A stretch of 64,000 nt of DNA. Source: Streptomyces sp. KMM 9044 (GTDB taxonomy: Bacteria > Actinomycetota > Actinomycetes > Streptomycetales > Streptomycetaceae). The position numbers and the translations under genes are program-made. Each line of letters opens with the position of its first letter. Position 1 is the stretch's first letter. Positions 54,964 through 63,189 of the stretch are shown in pieces. The notes under the pieces were generated by a model. That model was not told the origin of the DNA. It saw nothing but the letters and a program-made list of their open reading frames with translations, and ran no database searches. The DNA lies in the NCBI RefSeq assembly GCF_024701375.2, contig NZ_CP113910.1, forward strand, positions 4,898,001 to 4,962,000. Direction: 5' to 3'.

Positions 54964-56720
54964 CCTCGATTCTTCACTTGCGGTGTGACGTCGGCCGGTT
55001 CGGCGGTTTGCCCGTAATGTCCCCTGCCGTTCGAGGACGGGCCGTCGCGTGACGCTGCGGGGCGTCGGGTTCCACGGGCCCGAGGGTGCTGCGGGTCCTC
55101 TCCTCTCCGCTGTCGTCGGGGCGGGGCCGACCGTCAGGTGTGGGCCGGAAGCTGGGTGGCCCGCTGCCAGGCGGTGGCGAACGCCGGCGCCCAGGGCCAG
55201 GTGCGGTCGAGGTGGAGGGTGCGTCTGCGTGCGTGGGCGGTGAGCCGGGCGGGCAGGTGGTAGAGCCTCCTGCGGATCGTCTCCGGTTCGGCGGCGGCGA
55301 GTTCGGGCTCGTCATGCAGGAGAAGGAGCCTGGTCCATGCGTCGAGGTCCGCGGCGATAGTGGCAGCCAGCACCCAGGCGGCGTTCAGCTGCCAGGACTT
55401 CGAGGGCAGCAGCCCGAGGCCGATCCGCTTGATCGCCTTGACACGATCCTCGACCTCGGCATGATCACGGTAGAGAGCATCGACGAACCACACCTGCCCG
55501 GAGCCGGACACCCCGGAAAGCCCCTGGTGGGCGGGGATGTTCGTGGCGACGATCTGGTAACGCCAGCCGGTGCGCTGCTCGAACGCGGTCAGCTTCTTCA
55601 GATCGCGGCGCGAGGGCTTGACCCGGCGCACGATCAGCCGCATCCCCTCGGGCCAGCCGCTCAGGTCGCGCACCCCGGTCAGCTCGGCGACCTGGTAGGT
55701 GACCTTCTGTCCGTCCGGGCCCTTGATCTCGTGGACCTCGCCGTCCTGCCGCAGCGCGTCGTTCCACACGTCCGCGGGCAGCAGTGCGATCGCGGCCTCG
55801 TCGGCGGTATTGATGGCCCAGCCGGTCACCCAGCGCACTCGGCGGCGGCTGGTGGTCAGCGCCTGCAGATGCTCAAGGAGGCCGTGGCTGAAGGCCGCGC
55901 CGTCGATCCTCACCAGCAGCTTCGACCACAGCGGCAGCGGAGTTGCCGCAGCGCGGCGGCCAGCACCGTCTTGTGGTCGGCGACGTCGTTGGACGCCGCG
56001 TTGCCCGGCCGTAGCAGCATGGTCACGCACTCGCGGGTATTGGCCAGCCAGGCGCCCAGCGGGTGATGTCCGTAGCCGCCCTTGAACGTGCCGGCCGCGC
56101 CGTCCTTCTTGCTGGTGCAGGTCACCAAGGTGGCATCGAGATCCAGGACGTACCAGTTGGTGAGCGTGCGCCCGCATACCGAGATCCACGGGAACCCACC
56201 GGGCCGCAGGGCGAGCAGCGTCCACACCCCACGCCGTATCACGGCGCGCACGCGCTCCACCCGGGCTCCGACAGGGCCGTCGATGGCTTCCAGCGTGCGC
56301 CACAGGGTGCTGTCCGAGACCGGACGGGGAAGAACGGCCTCCAGTGCTGCTGCAGTTGCTCGGCCTGCAGGACATTCCTCGCGCCGAGGACGATCGCGCA
56401 GGCCAGCTGGACCAGGGCCATCCCGCGATCCCGCCACCCCGGCCCGACGCCGCGGGGCAGCGCGGCGGCCAGGGCGCGGGTCAGCCCGACCCGGTCCGCG
56501 ATCCGGTGCAGCAGCACCACGCCCGCATGCCCGACCAGGTTCTTGCCGTCGGCCCGCACAACGAGCCGACGATCCCATTCGGTAGCCTGCACCTGTTGGG
56601 TGCCCCCACTCTGCGACGTTCTTGATCTAGGAAATTCAGATCATCGCAGGTCAGGGGCACCCTTCCGCTATCAGGGCGTCACATCACTGACGGACGGCCC
56701 TCGTAGCTGAATACACGAGG
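54964..56720. mobile_element. IS1380-family insertion sequence
   Basis: The ends CCTCGATTCTTCAC (54964) and, on the other strand, CCTCGTGTATTCAGC (56720) fit IS1380-family termini, which begin CCTAGATTCT in ISEcp1. The 4-bp target duplication TTGA lies at 54960-54963 and 56721-56724. The target is the extreme left end of the MITE, 2 bp inside it. Confidence 0.8.
55134..56592 (-). pseudogene. IS1380-family transposase with two frameshifts
   Basis: Three successive frames together form one IS1380 transposase. Frame 1 (56592 to about 56340): DRRLVVRADGKNLVGHAGVV, LLHRIADRVGLTRALAAALP. Frame 2 (about 56340 to 55935): PVSDSTLWRTLEAIDGPVGA, WYVLDLDATLVTCTSKKDGA, containing the first catalytic Asp. 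Frame 3 (about 55935 to 55134): KLLVRIDGAAFSHGLLEHLQ with the next Asp, VWFVDALYRDHAEVEDRVKA, LLPSKSWQLNAAWVLAATIA. Two single-base changes separate the frames. IS1380 elements do not use programmed frameshifting, so the copy is probably inactive unless the bases are errors. Confidence 0.85.
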
Positions 56721-56722
56721 TT

Positions 56723-56853
56723 GACTCTGCTGCTCAATTCGAGGGATGGTCACGCACCGCATCCGAGAGGGGCCGGACCGCCTCCTCGCGAGGCCCGTTC
56801 CACGCGCCCCGTCGACGGGCCGGCGTCACTCTCCGCAATTGAGCAACAGAATC
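56723..56853. mobile_element. 131-bp MITE, copy 2
   Basis: Nearly identical to the element at 7586-7716 (differences include CATCCGAG for CATCTGAG and AGAATC for AGAGTC at the right end). It is inserted in the IS5-family transposase. The target duplication GGCATT is at 56854-56859 and at 54956-54961; the two bases after the latter (GA, 54962-54963) are the MITE left end, cut off by the IS1380 insertion. Confidence 0.88.
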
Positions 56854-57768
56854 GGCATTCGCGCGCTCGGCGACGCCGTGGATGCCACGGATCACCTTGT
56901 TGAACGTCTGCTGTTCGAGGTCGAGTTCGCCGCCCTGCGGCTTCTTGGCCGGGTGGCGGAAGCCGTCGCCGGCGTTCTCGTAGCCGAGATCGGTCAGAGT
57001 CGGGATGTCCAGAGTGGCGGCGAGCCGGTTCAGCGCGCCGATCAGGCCGTGGGTGCGCGCGCAGGTGGTGTCGTGCTCGCGGCCGGGGCGGACCGGGGAC
57101 ACCCAGAGCGGCCAGCCGTCCGGGGCGGAGATGACCTGCACATTCCCGCCATGATGCTTGTGCTTCCCGGACCACCAGAGATCTGCCCCGTTGGGACCGG
57201 GGGCGGCGACGCGGTCGGTGCGGATGACAGTGCCGTCCAGGTTGAGGTGGGTGTACCCGGCGGCCGCCGCCCGCTCCAGTGCGGTGGCCAGGTCCGGGGC
57301 GTGGTCGGCGAGCACGGTCAGCCCCTCGTGGAGATAGCGGTAGGCGGTCGGCACCGAGATCCGGCTGTCCCGGGCGAGTTGGGCCAGCCGGGTTCCGTCG
57401 ACGAACCACCGCAGGACGAGGATCCCCTGCTTGAAGACGCCCAGGGCGCGGGTGTTCTTGCGGGTGCCGAGCCGGTCGCGGTGCTCGCGCAGGAGCCGGG
57501 CCAGGGTCTCGGCGGTCTCCCTGCCGACATCGAGCACGGCGGTGTAGGTGATACTGGTCAACGTGTGAAGCCTCTGGCCGTACGGAACTTGATTTTCGCA
57601 GACCTGTTCCTACCAGGGGCTTCACCCATATCTGACAGCGGGGCACTCGACGCGGTCCGGCTCACCCCGCACGCGGTCACGCACCGCAACCGTCACGTTG
57701 CCGAGAAGACCTCAGTGACAGTGGCTCGTGTTCCGACGGAACCGAGCGATCCAAGCCTCGGCGGCACT

Positions 57769-57793
57769 GTCTGACGGCAACGTTGACGGCAAC
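57769..57793. repeat. 25-bp flanking repeat, left copy
   Basis: Contains TGACGGCAACG followed by GACGGCAAC at 12-bp spacing. It is identical to 63806-63830 except for two bases (TT here, CC there). It lies 68 bp beyond the integrase stop. An attachment core or integrase arm site is possible. Confidence 0.6.
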
Positions 57794-57806
57794 GCCAGCG
57801 GACGAC

Positions 57807-57840
57807 GGAGCCCGGACTGTGGTGCCTCGGTCCGGGCTCC
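57807..57840 (-). terminator. Terminator of the integrase stub
   Basis: A perfect 11-bp stem GGAGCCCGGAC / GTCCGGGCTCC with a 12-nt loop, 20 bp past the integrase stop. Confidence 0.7.
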
Positions 57841-57860
57841 GGTTGCTCAATCCTGCGGAG

Positions 57861-58215
57861 TCAGCAGGAGGGTGGAATGTCGCCCGAGTCGCGGTCAAGG
57901 AGGGCGTCGCTGAGACGGCTGATGGCTTGGTGTTGGAGGCGGAGTCGGACATGAGCGTAGACGCCGGCGGTGACGCCGATGTGGGCGTGCCCGAGAAGTT
58001 CTTTGATGACGACGAGGTCGACGCCTTGCTCCAGGAGCAGGGTGGCCGTCGAGTGTCGTAGGTCATGGAAGCGGATGCGGCGGAGCCCGGCCCGATTGAG
58101 CAGTCGGCCGAAGCGCCGGGTCATGTTGGCCGGGTCGATCGGTCCGCCGGTCGGCGTAACGAATACGAGACCGCTGTCCTTCCAGCCCACCTCGGCCACC
58201 TTGCGTTCTGCTTCC
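57861..58215 (-). pseudogene. Tyrosine integrase, C-terminal stub
   Basis: Reads [40 protein letters not shown], then the catalytic box [20 protein letters not shown] (HxLRH), [17 protein letters not shown] with the GH and nucleophilic Tyr, ending [11 protein letters not shown]. The first catalytic Arg and the N-terminal domains are missing. The IS3 element at 58216 removed them; no N-terminal half is found beyond the IS. It is unrelated in detail to the integrase at 12302. Confidence 0.85.
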
Positions 58216-58278
58216 TGGGGGCTTCACCCCGGATCGTAGACACCTTGGACACTGGACCTTGAGGGTCCAGAGGAAGAG

Positions 58279-58617
58279 ATGTCACTGATGGTGATGAAGG
58301 TGTACTCGGCGGAGTTCAAGACGGATGCTGTCGCGCTGTACCTGTCGGACCCGAAGAACACGTTCGAGAGCGTGAGCAAGGACCTGGGCGTCAGCCGGGA
58401 GACGCTGCGGAATTGGGTGCGGGTCGAGCGCACCCGGCAGGGCCGTGCGGCGGCCGCGAGTCGCTCGCCGCGGGCGGTACAGGCCGTTGATGTACCCTCC
58501 GACGATGTGCTGAAAGAGGAGAACAAGCAGCTCAGGGCTCGGATCAGGGAGCTGGAGACCGAGCGGGAGATCCTGCGGAGGGCCGCGAAGTATTTCGCCG
58601 GCGAGACCAACTGGTGA
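58279..58617 (+). CDS. IS3-family OrfA (helix-turn-helix)
   Basis: A 112-residue transposase_8 protein: KVYSAEFKTDAVALYLSDPK, TFESVSKDLGVSRETLRNWV (helix-turn-helix) and a leucine-zipper-like end (LKEENKQLRARIRELETERE). It binds the IS ends. GAGGAAG precedes the ATG. The stop overlaps the orfB start (GTGA). Confidence 0.93.
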   Translation: MSLMVMKVYSAEFKTDAVALYLSDPKNTFESVSKDLGVSRETLRNWVRVERTRQGRAAAASRSPRAVQAVDVPSDDVLKEENKQLRARIRELETEREILRRAAKYFAGETNW

Positions 58618-59504
58618 GCCGTTTCCAGTTCGTTGATGATCATCGCGGCGCGTTCGGCGTCAAGCGGCTGTGCCGGGTCCTGGAGGTCTCCAGGTCCGGG
58701 TTCTACCGGTGGCTGAAGGCCGCCCCGGCCCGCCTGGCGCGAGCCCGGGACGATGCCCGCCTCGCGCGGCGGATCCGGGAGATCCACAAGGAGTCCGACG
58801 GCACCTACGGCATCCCGCGCATCACCGCCGAGCTGAAGGCCGCCGGGAGCGACGTCAACCACAAGCGCGTCGAGCGGGTGATGCGCCGCATCGGCCTCCA
58901 GGGCGTGCACCTGCGCAAGAAGGTCCGCACCACGATCCCCGAGCCGGAAGCGGCCCCGGTGCCGGACCTGCTGCGGCGCGACTTCACCGCCGACGAACCG
59001 AACACCAAGTACGTCGGCGACATCACGTATCTGCCCATCGGCGATGGTCAATTCCTCTATCTCGCAACGGTGTTGGACCTGCATTCCAGGCGGCTCGCGG
59101 GCTGGTCGATCGCCGACCACATGCGCACCGAGCTGGTCACCGACGCGCTCGAAGCCGCCGCCCGCACCCGGGGCGGCAGCCTCGACGGGGCGGTCTTCCA
59201 CAGCGACAACGGCGCGCAATACGCATCGAAGGAGTTCGCGAAGGTGTGCCGCCGGCTCGGTGTGACCCGCTCGCGCGGCGCGGTCGGCACCAGCGCGGAC
59301 AACGCCGCCGCGGAGAGCTTCAACGCAACCCTGAAAAGAGAGACCCTGCAAGGGAAGAGGCACTGGTCAGGAGCACGCGAGGCCCGCCTCGCGGTGTTCC
59401 GGTGGGTCACCCGCTACAACACGCGACGCAGGCACTCGGGGCTTGGCTACATCAGCCCGATCGCCTTCGAACAGCGATCAGCTACGCTGGCCTCTGCCGC
59501 ATAG
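58614..59504 (+). CDS. IS3-family OrfB transposase
   Basis: A 296-residue rve-domain transposase. HTH_21 region (RRIREIHKESDGTYGIPRIT), then the DDE core: first Asp in YVGDITYLPIGDG, second in FHSDNGAQYASKEF, Glu in NAAAESFNATLKRE, and the IS3-typical YNTRRRHSGLGYISPIAFE. In IS3 elements orfAB is made by -1 frameshifting. Here the 4-bp GTGA overlap also allows coupled translation. Probably still active. Confidence 0.93.
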   Translation: MSRFQFVDDHRGAFGVKRLCRVLEVSRSGFYRWLKAAPARLARARDDARLARRIREIHKESDGTYGIPRITAELKAAGSDVNHKRVERVMRRIGLQGVHLRKKVRTTIPEPEAAPVPDLLRRDFTADEPNTKYVGDITYLPIGDGQFLYLATVLDLHSRRLAGWSIADHMRTELVTDALEAAARTRGGSLDGAVFHSDNGAQYASKEFAKVCRRLGVTRSRGAVGTSADNAAAESFNATLKRETLQGKRHWSGAREARLAVFRWVTRYNTRRRHSGLGYISPIAFEQRSATLASAA

Positions 59505-59583
59505 CAAACGGTGTCCACGCTTCAGGGGAAGCCCCCGAGGCCGACGACGGCCAAGGGCGCGAGCCCGAGAGAGGTCCCGGGCA

Positions 59584-59919
59584 TCAGGCGCCCGCCTTGG
59601 CGGTAACGGCGTCGCCGCGCACGGAGATGCCGTGCCGGTCCTTGCCGTTGATCTCGTTCTCCCAGGCCGAGGCGACCAGGCCGGTGAAGGCGACGGGCAT
59701 GCCGACCTTGAGGCCCTTGCCGAGGCCGGGCTCGGGCACGTTCACGGTGATCACTTCGGCGCGGCCGTTGAACGCGAACATCACGTCCACCTGGTGCAGG
59801 TGGGCGCCGGTCGTGCGGTCGATCGCGGGCTCCCGGCCGTCACGGTCCTTGAAACGCGGCCGGGGCTCGGAGGCCAGGATCACCAAGGCCTGGGACTGGT
59901 CGATGGGCATGGTCTTCAC
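59584..59919 (-). CDS. Pra-like integrative-element protein
   Basis: A 111-residue protein (VKTMPIDQSQALVILASEPR, DREPAIDRTTGAHLHQVDVM-like core, VNVPEPGLGKGLKVGMPVAF, NEINGKDRHGISVRGDAV). Layout and size resemble small proteins annotated in Streptomyces integrative elements as activators of replication, integration and excision (Pra of pSAM2), which are repressed by KorSA-type GntR proteins. The divergent GntR gene 220 bp away fits. The beta-rich, OB-like pattern also leaves a DNA-binding accessory role open. GTG start with GGAGG 6 bp upstream. Confidence 0.6.
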   Translation of the reverse strand: MKTMPIDQSQALVILASEPRPRFKDRDGREPAIDRTTGAHLHQVDVMFAFNGRAEVITVNVPEPGLGKGLKVGMPVAFTGLVASAWENEINGKDRHGISVRGDAVTAKAGA

Positions 59920-60138
59920 GGCAAACCTCCAGGTAGAAGGGTGCGAATCACCCACGCGGGTGATCGCTCAACCCGACCCTACCTGACTCAATCCAACTCT
60001 ATCCATCCCTATTCGTTGTTGTTCTGCTCCCGCCCTGTCCATGGGGTCGCTAATCTGGCCGGTGCAGCGCGCTGTGCTGCGGGAACGGCGGCCGGCCCGT
60101 CCTTCCACCACCGACATACGCCGATCCGAGGGAAGACG

Positions 60139-61068
60139 ATGGCTCCTGCTGACGAGGCACGCCTGGCGTTCGAGCGCATCGCGGACGATCTCAAGCAGCA
60201 GATCCGTGGTGAGAAGCTCCAGCCGGGGCAGTTGCTGCCGTCGCACAGCCAGCTGATGGAGGCGTACGGCGCATCGAGCCTGACCGTGCAGAAGGCGGTG
60301 CGGCTCCTGCGCAGCGAGGGCTGGGTCATGACCCGCCAGGGCAAGGGCACCTTCGTGAGCAGGTCTGCGGACTTCGAGCACGCCTTCGAGAAAGTCGTCA
60401 AGGATCTGGAACGCCGGATCCGCTCCGGCAGCCTCACGCCAGGGATCAAGCTGCCGGGCAGTGAAGCGCTCGCCGACCACTACGCGGTACCGGTCCGTGT
60501 CATCGACACGGCGGTCAGCCTGCTCGTACGCAACGAATGGCTCCGCTACGAGGACGAAGAGCACAGCCACGACGCCTACGTACGCGACGCGGACGATCCC
60601 GCCCTCGGGCGGCACCTCGCCCAGGCAGCCCTTGTGCAGAAGATCCGCAATGGCTCGTTGCCCAAGGGCACCCGGCTGACCGCAGTGGAGGCCGCCGAGG
60701 CCATCGGCCACAGCGAAGAGAACACCGAGCAGGCCCTGGCCACGCTGGCCCTGGAAGGACATGCCCGCAAGGTCTACAAGAACCCGCGCAAGGAAATCCC
60801 CTCCCGCACCCGCCCGAGCGAGCCGCAGCCGGAAGAACTGGCGTACGTCATCGGCGAAAGCCTCTTCTGGGAAGAACCGCCAGACGCGGGCGGCACTGAC
60901 GACGGTTCCGCACAGTTGCCGCAGTCCGCGCCGCCCGGATCCTGGGACGTCGGCCTGGCGGGCAAGCTGGACCTGATCCTGGAGCAGATGGCCGACATGC
61001 GCGAGCGTCTTGAGCGCCTGGAGCAGGCAAGCCAGGGCCGAGGAGCCAAGCGCCCCAAGGGCGCCTGA
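60139..61068 (+). CDS. GntR-type regulator with three winged-helix repeats
   Basis: A 309-residue protein. Three successive GntR-like DNA-binding units can be seen: residues about 9-72 (FERIADDLKQQIRGEKLQPG, SLTVQKAVRLLRSEGWVMTR, GKGTFVS), 79-145 (FEKVVKDLERRIRSGSLTPG, LADHYAVPVRVIDTAVSLLV) and 155-205 (AQAALVQKIRNGSLPKGTRL, AAEAIGHSEENTEQALATLA). A linker and a C-terminal coiled coil (LDLILEQMADMRERLERLEQ) follow, probably for oligomerisation. No small-molecule domain. It is divergent from the Pra-like gene across an AT-richer spacer (CTACCTGACTCAATCCAAC) that may be its operator. A perfect terminator lies 13 bp behind it. Confidence 0.85.
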   Translation: MAPADEARLAFERIADDLKQQIRGEKLQPGQLLPSHSQLMEAYGASSLTVQKAVRLLRSEGWVMTRQGKGTFVSRSADFEHAFEKVVKDLERRIRSGSLTPGIKLPGSEALADHYAVPVRVIDTAVSLLVRNEWLRYEDEEHSHDAYVRDADDPALGRHLAQAALVQKIRNGSLPKGTRLTAVEAAEAIGHSEENTEQALATLALEGHARKVYKNPRKEIPSRTRPSEPQPEELAYVIGESLFWEEPPDAGGTDDGSAQLPQSAPPGSWDVGLAGKLDLILEQMADMRERLERLEQASQGRGAKRPKGA

Positions 61069-61081
61069 CTGCATGCAGTGA

Positions 61082-61115
61082 AAATCCCCGGAGAGCCATG
61101 GCTCTCCGGGGATTT
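61082..61115. terminator. Perfect 34-bp palindromic terminator
   Basis: AAATCCCCGGAGAGCC and its exact complement form a stem of up to 17 bp with A- and T-tracts at either end. It lies between the convergent genes ending at 61068 and 61181, so it acts in both directions. Confidence 0.9.
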
Positions 61116-61180
61116 CCGCTGCGGCCCTATCCGACCGGGTGCGACGGGCGCCGGCCGGAACAGGAGATCGTGATGGGCAG

Positions 61181-61546
61181 TCAGTCGAGCGGGACGGGGC
61201 GGCGGCTGTCCCGCTCCTCGTCTTCGGTCTCCAGGTCGTCCAGGGTGCCGAGGTCGTCGTAGGCGGGGGCGGGCAGACGTGCTCCCCGGCTCACCGCGAT
61301 CCGGTGGACGTTCGTCAATGCCTCGGTCAACTGGACTGCCAGCAGGTGCAGTTCGCCAGGCGTCCACTGGCGTCCGTCCAGAGCGTGTTGTGCCTCCTGA
61401 ACGAGTTCACCGGCCAGGCCGAGTTGGGCCGACTCCATGTTGTCAGCGAGGCGTGACAGGTATCCGGTCCCGTCGCCTGCGAGGTAGCAGGGTTTTCCTT
61501 CCGGCCCGGCCCAGGGGAGCAGGCGGACCTGATTCGTGAGGCTCAT
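61181..61546 (-). CDS. Integrative-element protein, module gene 2 (copy 2)
   Basis: A 121-residue homologue of 11201-11527: VRLLPWAGPEGKPCYLAGDG, YLSRLADNMESAQLGLAGEL, LHLLAVQLTEALTNVHRIAV. It has an extra acidic/basic tail (LGTLDDLETEDEERDSRRPV). The start ATG overlaps the upstream stop (TGATG). Unknown function; see copy 1. Confidence 0.7.
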   Translation of the reverse strand: MSLTNQVRLLPWAGPEGKPCYLAGDGTGYLSRLADNMESAQLGLAGELVQEAQHALDGRQWTPGELHLLAVQLTEALTNVHRIAVSRGARLPAPAYDDLGTLDDLETEDEERDSRRPVPLD

Positions 61547-61854
61547 CAGGCCCCCACCTCCATGCTGCGGGTCAGCAGGGGACCGATGTCGACTCCGTGC
61601 ACGGCCAGCCACAGTGCGCGCCGCGGTGCCCGTCGGCGCTGCTGCTCCCGCTGTTCGTGCGCGAGCAGGTACGGGCGGACCAGTCCGGTGTCCTCACCTT
61701 GCAGCACCGGGGCAGCGAGTGCGTGAGGCGGACATTCAGTGGATGCCTCCACAACGGGGAGGGTGGGGCGGGAATCCGGTGCGCGGTGGCGGCCTGGCGC
61801 GGGCCGTAGCAGCCGTAGCAGTGGTTCGAAGATGTGGGCGATACAGTGCGGCAC
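61546..61854 (-). CDS. Integrative-element protein, module gene 1 (copy 2)
   Basis: A 102-residue homologue of 11524-11829. The N-terminus (VPHCIAHIFEPLLRLLRPAP) is less hydrophobic. The C-terminus keeps LVRPYLLAHEQREQQRRRAP and VHGVDIGPLL. GTG start with AAGGAG 7 bp upstream, exactly as in copy 1, preceded by the conserved leader hairpin. Confidence 0.7.
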   Translation of the reverse strand: MPHCIAHIFEPLLRLLRPAPGRHRAPDSRPTLPVVEASTECPPHALAAPVLQGEDTGLVRPYLLAHEQREQQRRRAPRRALWLAVHGVDIGPLLTRSMEVGA

Positions 61855-61883
61855 GTCGGCGCTCCTTGTCAGCGTTGGCCACG

Positions 61884-61912
61884 CCCCCGGACCGTTCGCC
61901 CGGTCGCGGGGG
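61884..61912 (-). promoter_or_regulatory. Conserved leader hairpin, copy 2
   Basis: Same hairpin as at 11859-11887 with one base changed in the loop-side arm (TTCGCC for TTCGCG). It lies 30 bp upstream of the GTG at 61854, the same distance as in copy 1. Confidence 0.5.
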
Positions 61913-61992
61913 TCCTGACTGAGCGTCAGCCTGCCGACTGGCGATGCACACCGGTTGCACCGAGCGGTGCAACTCCTCTCGCCGGGAACCTG

Positions 61993-63189
61993 CTATATCC
62001 CGACCCAGTCCGCGTACTGCGCCAGCAAGCTGTTGCGCGTCCGTTCCTGCCGTTTGAGGGCCAGCACGGTGTCCCTCACGGTCGGGTGGTAGCGGGTCTG
62101 CTGTGGCGCGATGCGCCGGGCCTGGTGCAGGCAGTCCAGCGCTTCCTCCGGGTGGCCGGCCCAGGCATGGGAGCGGCCGAGGTCCATCCAGTGGTGTCCG
62201 GCCCGGGAACGGGTCCAGCCTCGCGGGATGTGTACATCCTGGGCGAGCTCGATCGCGCGACCGAAGTCGTCCATCTCCGAGGCGATGGCCACCGCATGCA
62301 CACCGACGTTCACCGGCCCCCAGGTAACGCCGAAATCGGGCAACTCGCCCGTGACCCGGGCCAGAGAACGGGCCTCGGCAAGGCGGGCATCCGCCTCATC
62401 CCGGTCCTGCATCCGCCCCGCGATCACCGCAGCCCGCAGATGCATCACACCCTGCATGGCCTCAACGCCTGCCGGGCGGCGCGCATCCAGGCCGTCGAGA
62501 TCCCGCAGAGCCCGGTCAATCACCCGCAGACCCACGTCGTATCGGCCGGACGACATCGTGGTCTGTGCGCGAAGGTAGGCATACATGGCGGCCAGCCCCG
62601 GCTCGTCGGCGCGCGGCGCGATCCACGCCAGCCGGTCCAGCGCAACGGTGGCCAGGTCGATATAGCCGAAGTTCCACGCCACGGTGAACACACACCGGAA
62701 CGTCCCCGCCAGACACTCGTAAGCCAGCCGCTGCTCTTCCCCGGTGCTGGTGTGCACCGCCTGCACCGACTCGTCGATCAACCCGGGCAGGTCGCGCACC
62801 ATGTCCGTGTACTGCGCCTGCCGGCGTTGCACGAGGGCCCGTTGGACATCAGCTCGGATCAACGCGGCCGGGCGCGGAGCCGTCTCCCAGTCGAGCGCGA
62901 CATCCCAGTTCTCCAGTCCCTCACGGATCGGCTGGATCAAGGCGTCCATGCGGTCCCGGCGCAACTCCTCGGCGTACGGCTGCCCCAGCAGATCGGACGT
63001 GGAGACGCCCAGCGAGCGGGCACAGGCAGCAACAAGAGCCGGGGAGGCAGCCTTCTGCCCACACTCCACCTTCGACAACAGCGACTTCGACACGTGAGCG
63101 CGCATCGCCAGCCCCTGCTGCGTCAGGCCGCGCTGCTTCCGGATGCGGGCGATCCGAGCGCCGGTGTGCTCCTCGATGCTCTGCGACAC
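61993..63189 (-). CDS. XRE-family regulator with TPR-like C-terminus
   Basis: A 398-residue protein. Helix-turn-helix at about 10-65 (ARIARIRKQRGLTQQGLAMR, HVSKSLLSKVECGQKAASPA) and a long alpha-helical C-terminal part with TPR-like repeats (LVQRRQAQYTDMVRDLPGLI, LAAMYAYLRAQTTMSSGRYD, HHWMDLGRSHAWAGHPEEAL). This build is typical for Streptomyces integrative-element and secondary-metabolism regulators that may respond to peptides. GTG at 63189 (VSQSIEEHTGARIA) with CGGAG 7 bp upstream is chosen. The frame stays open to 63342, but that stretch has no domain features. Confidence 0.85.
   Translation of the reverse strand: MSQSIEEHTGARIARIRKQRGLTQQGLAMRAHVSKSLLSKVECGQKAASPALVAACARSLGVSTSDLLGQPYAEELRRDRMDALIQPIREGLENWDVALDWETAPRPAALIRADVQRALVQRRQAQYTDMVRDLPGLIDESVQAVHTSTGEEQRLAYECLAGTFRCVFTVAWNFGYIDLATVALDRLAWIAPRADEPGLAAMYAYLRAQTTMSSGRYDVGLRVIDRALRDLDGLDARRPAGVEAMQGVMHLRAAVIAGRMQDRDEADARLAEARSLARVTGELPDFGVTWGPVNVGVHAVAIASEMDDFGRAIELAQDVHIPRGWTRSRAGHHWMDLGRSHAWAGHPEEALDCLHQARRIAPQQTRYHPTVRDTVLALKRQERTRNSLLAQYADWVGI

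Larger units (their letters stand above)
54839..57561 (-). pseudogene. IS5-family transposase, interrupted
   Basis: The N-terminal part (57561-56854) reads VLDVGRETAETLARLLREHR, RISVPTAYRYLHEGLTVLAD, the first catalytic Asp in HLNLDGTVIRTD, KHKHHGGNVQVISAPDGWPL, the second Asp in LTDLGYENAG and ends RGIHGVAERANA. The missing C-terminus is at 54961-54839: NALLKVTFKALRRVSLDPGS and ALVLLQMEHGRTT. Both parts contain the codons AAT GCC (target duplication GGCATT on the plus strand), so joining them restores one frame of about 274 residues. Start is a TTG. The present frame instead ends in MITE-derived residues. Confidence 0.85.
54801..57708. mobile_element. IS5-family element carrying nested insertions
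   Basis: Imperfect inverted repeats lie at 54801 (CTTCTCGGTAACGTCTCGTG) and 57708 (reading inward CTTCTCGGCAACGTGACGG), with a possible 3-bp target duplication ACC. The transposase inside is split by a MITE, which in turn is split by an IS1380-family element. Without the insertions the element would be about 1.0 kb. It landed 16 bp behind the RHS immunity gene. Confidence 0.75.
58216..59537 (+). mobile_element. IS3-family insertion sequence
   Basis: About 1.32 kb with imperfect inverted repeats of about 28 bp: GGGGGCTTCACCCCGGA at the left and GGGGGCTTCCCCTGAAG at the right (inward), both leading to GACACC. OrfA and orfB are intact. A matching 3-bp target duplication is not evident, so the right flank may have been deleted after insertion. 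Confidence 0.85.

Noticed and set aside
56734..56853. Shared 35-residue C-terminus of the two transposases as a protein domain
   Set aside because: The identical tail is simply the MITE read through in both interrupted genes.
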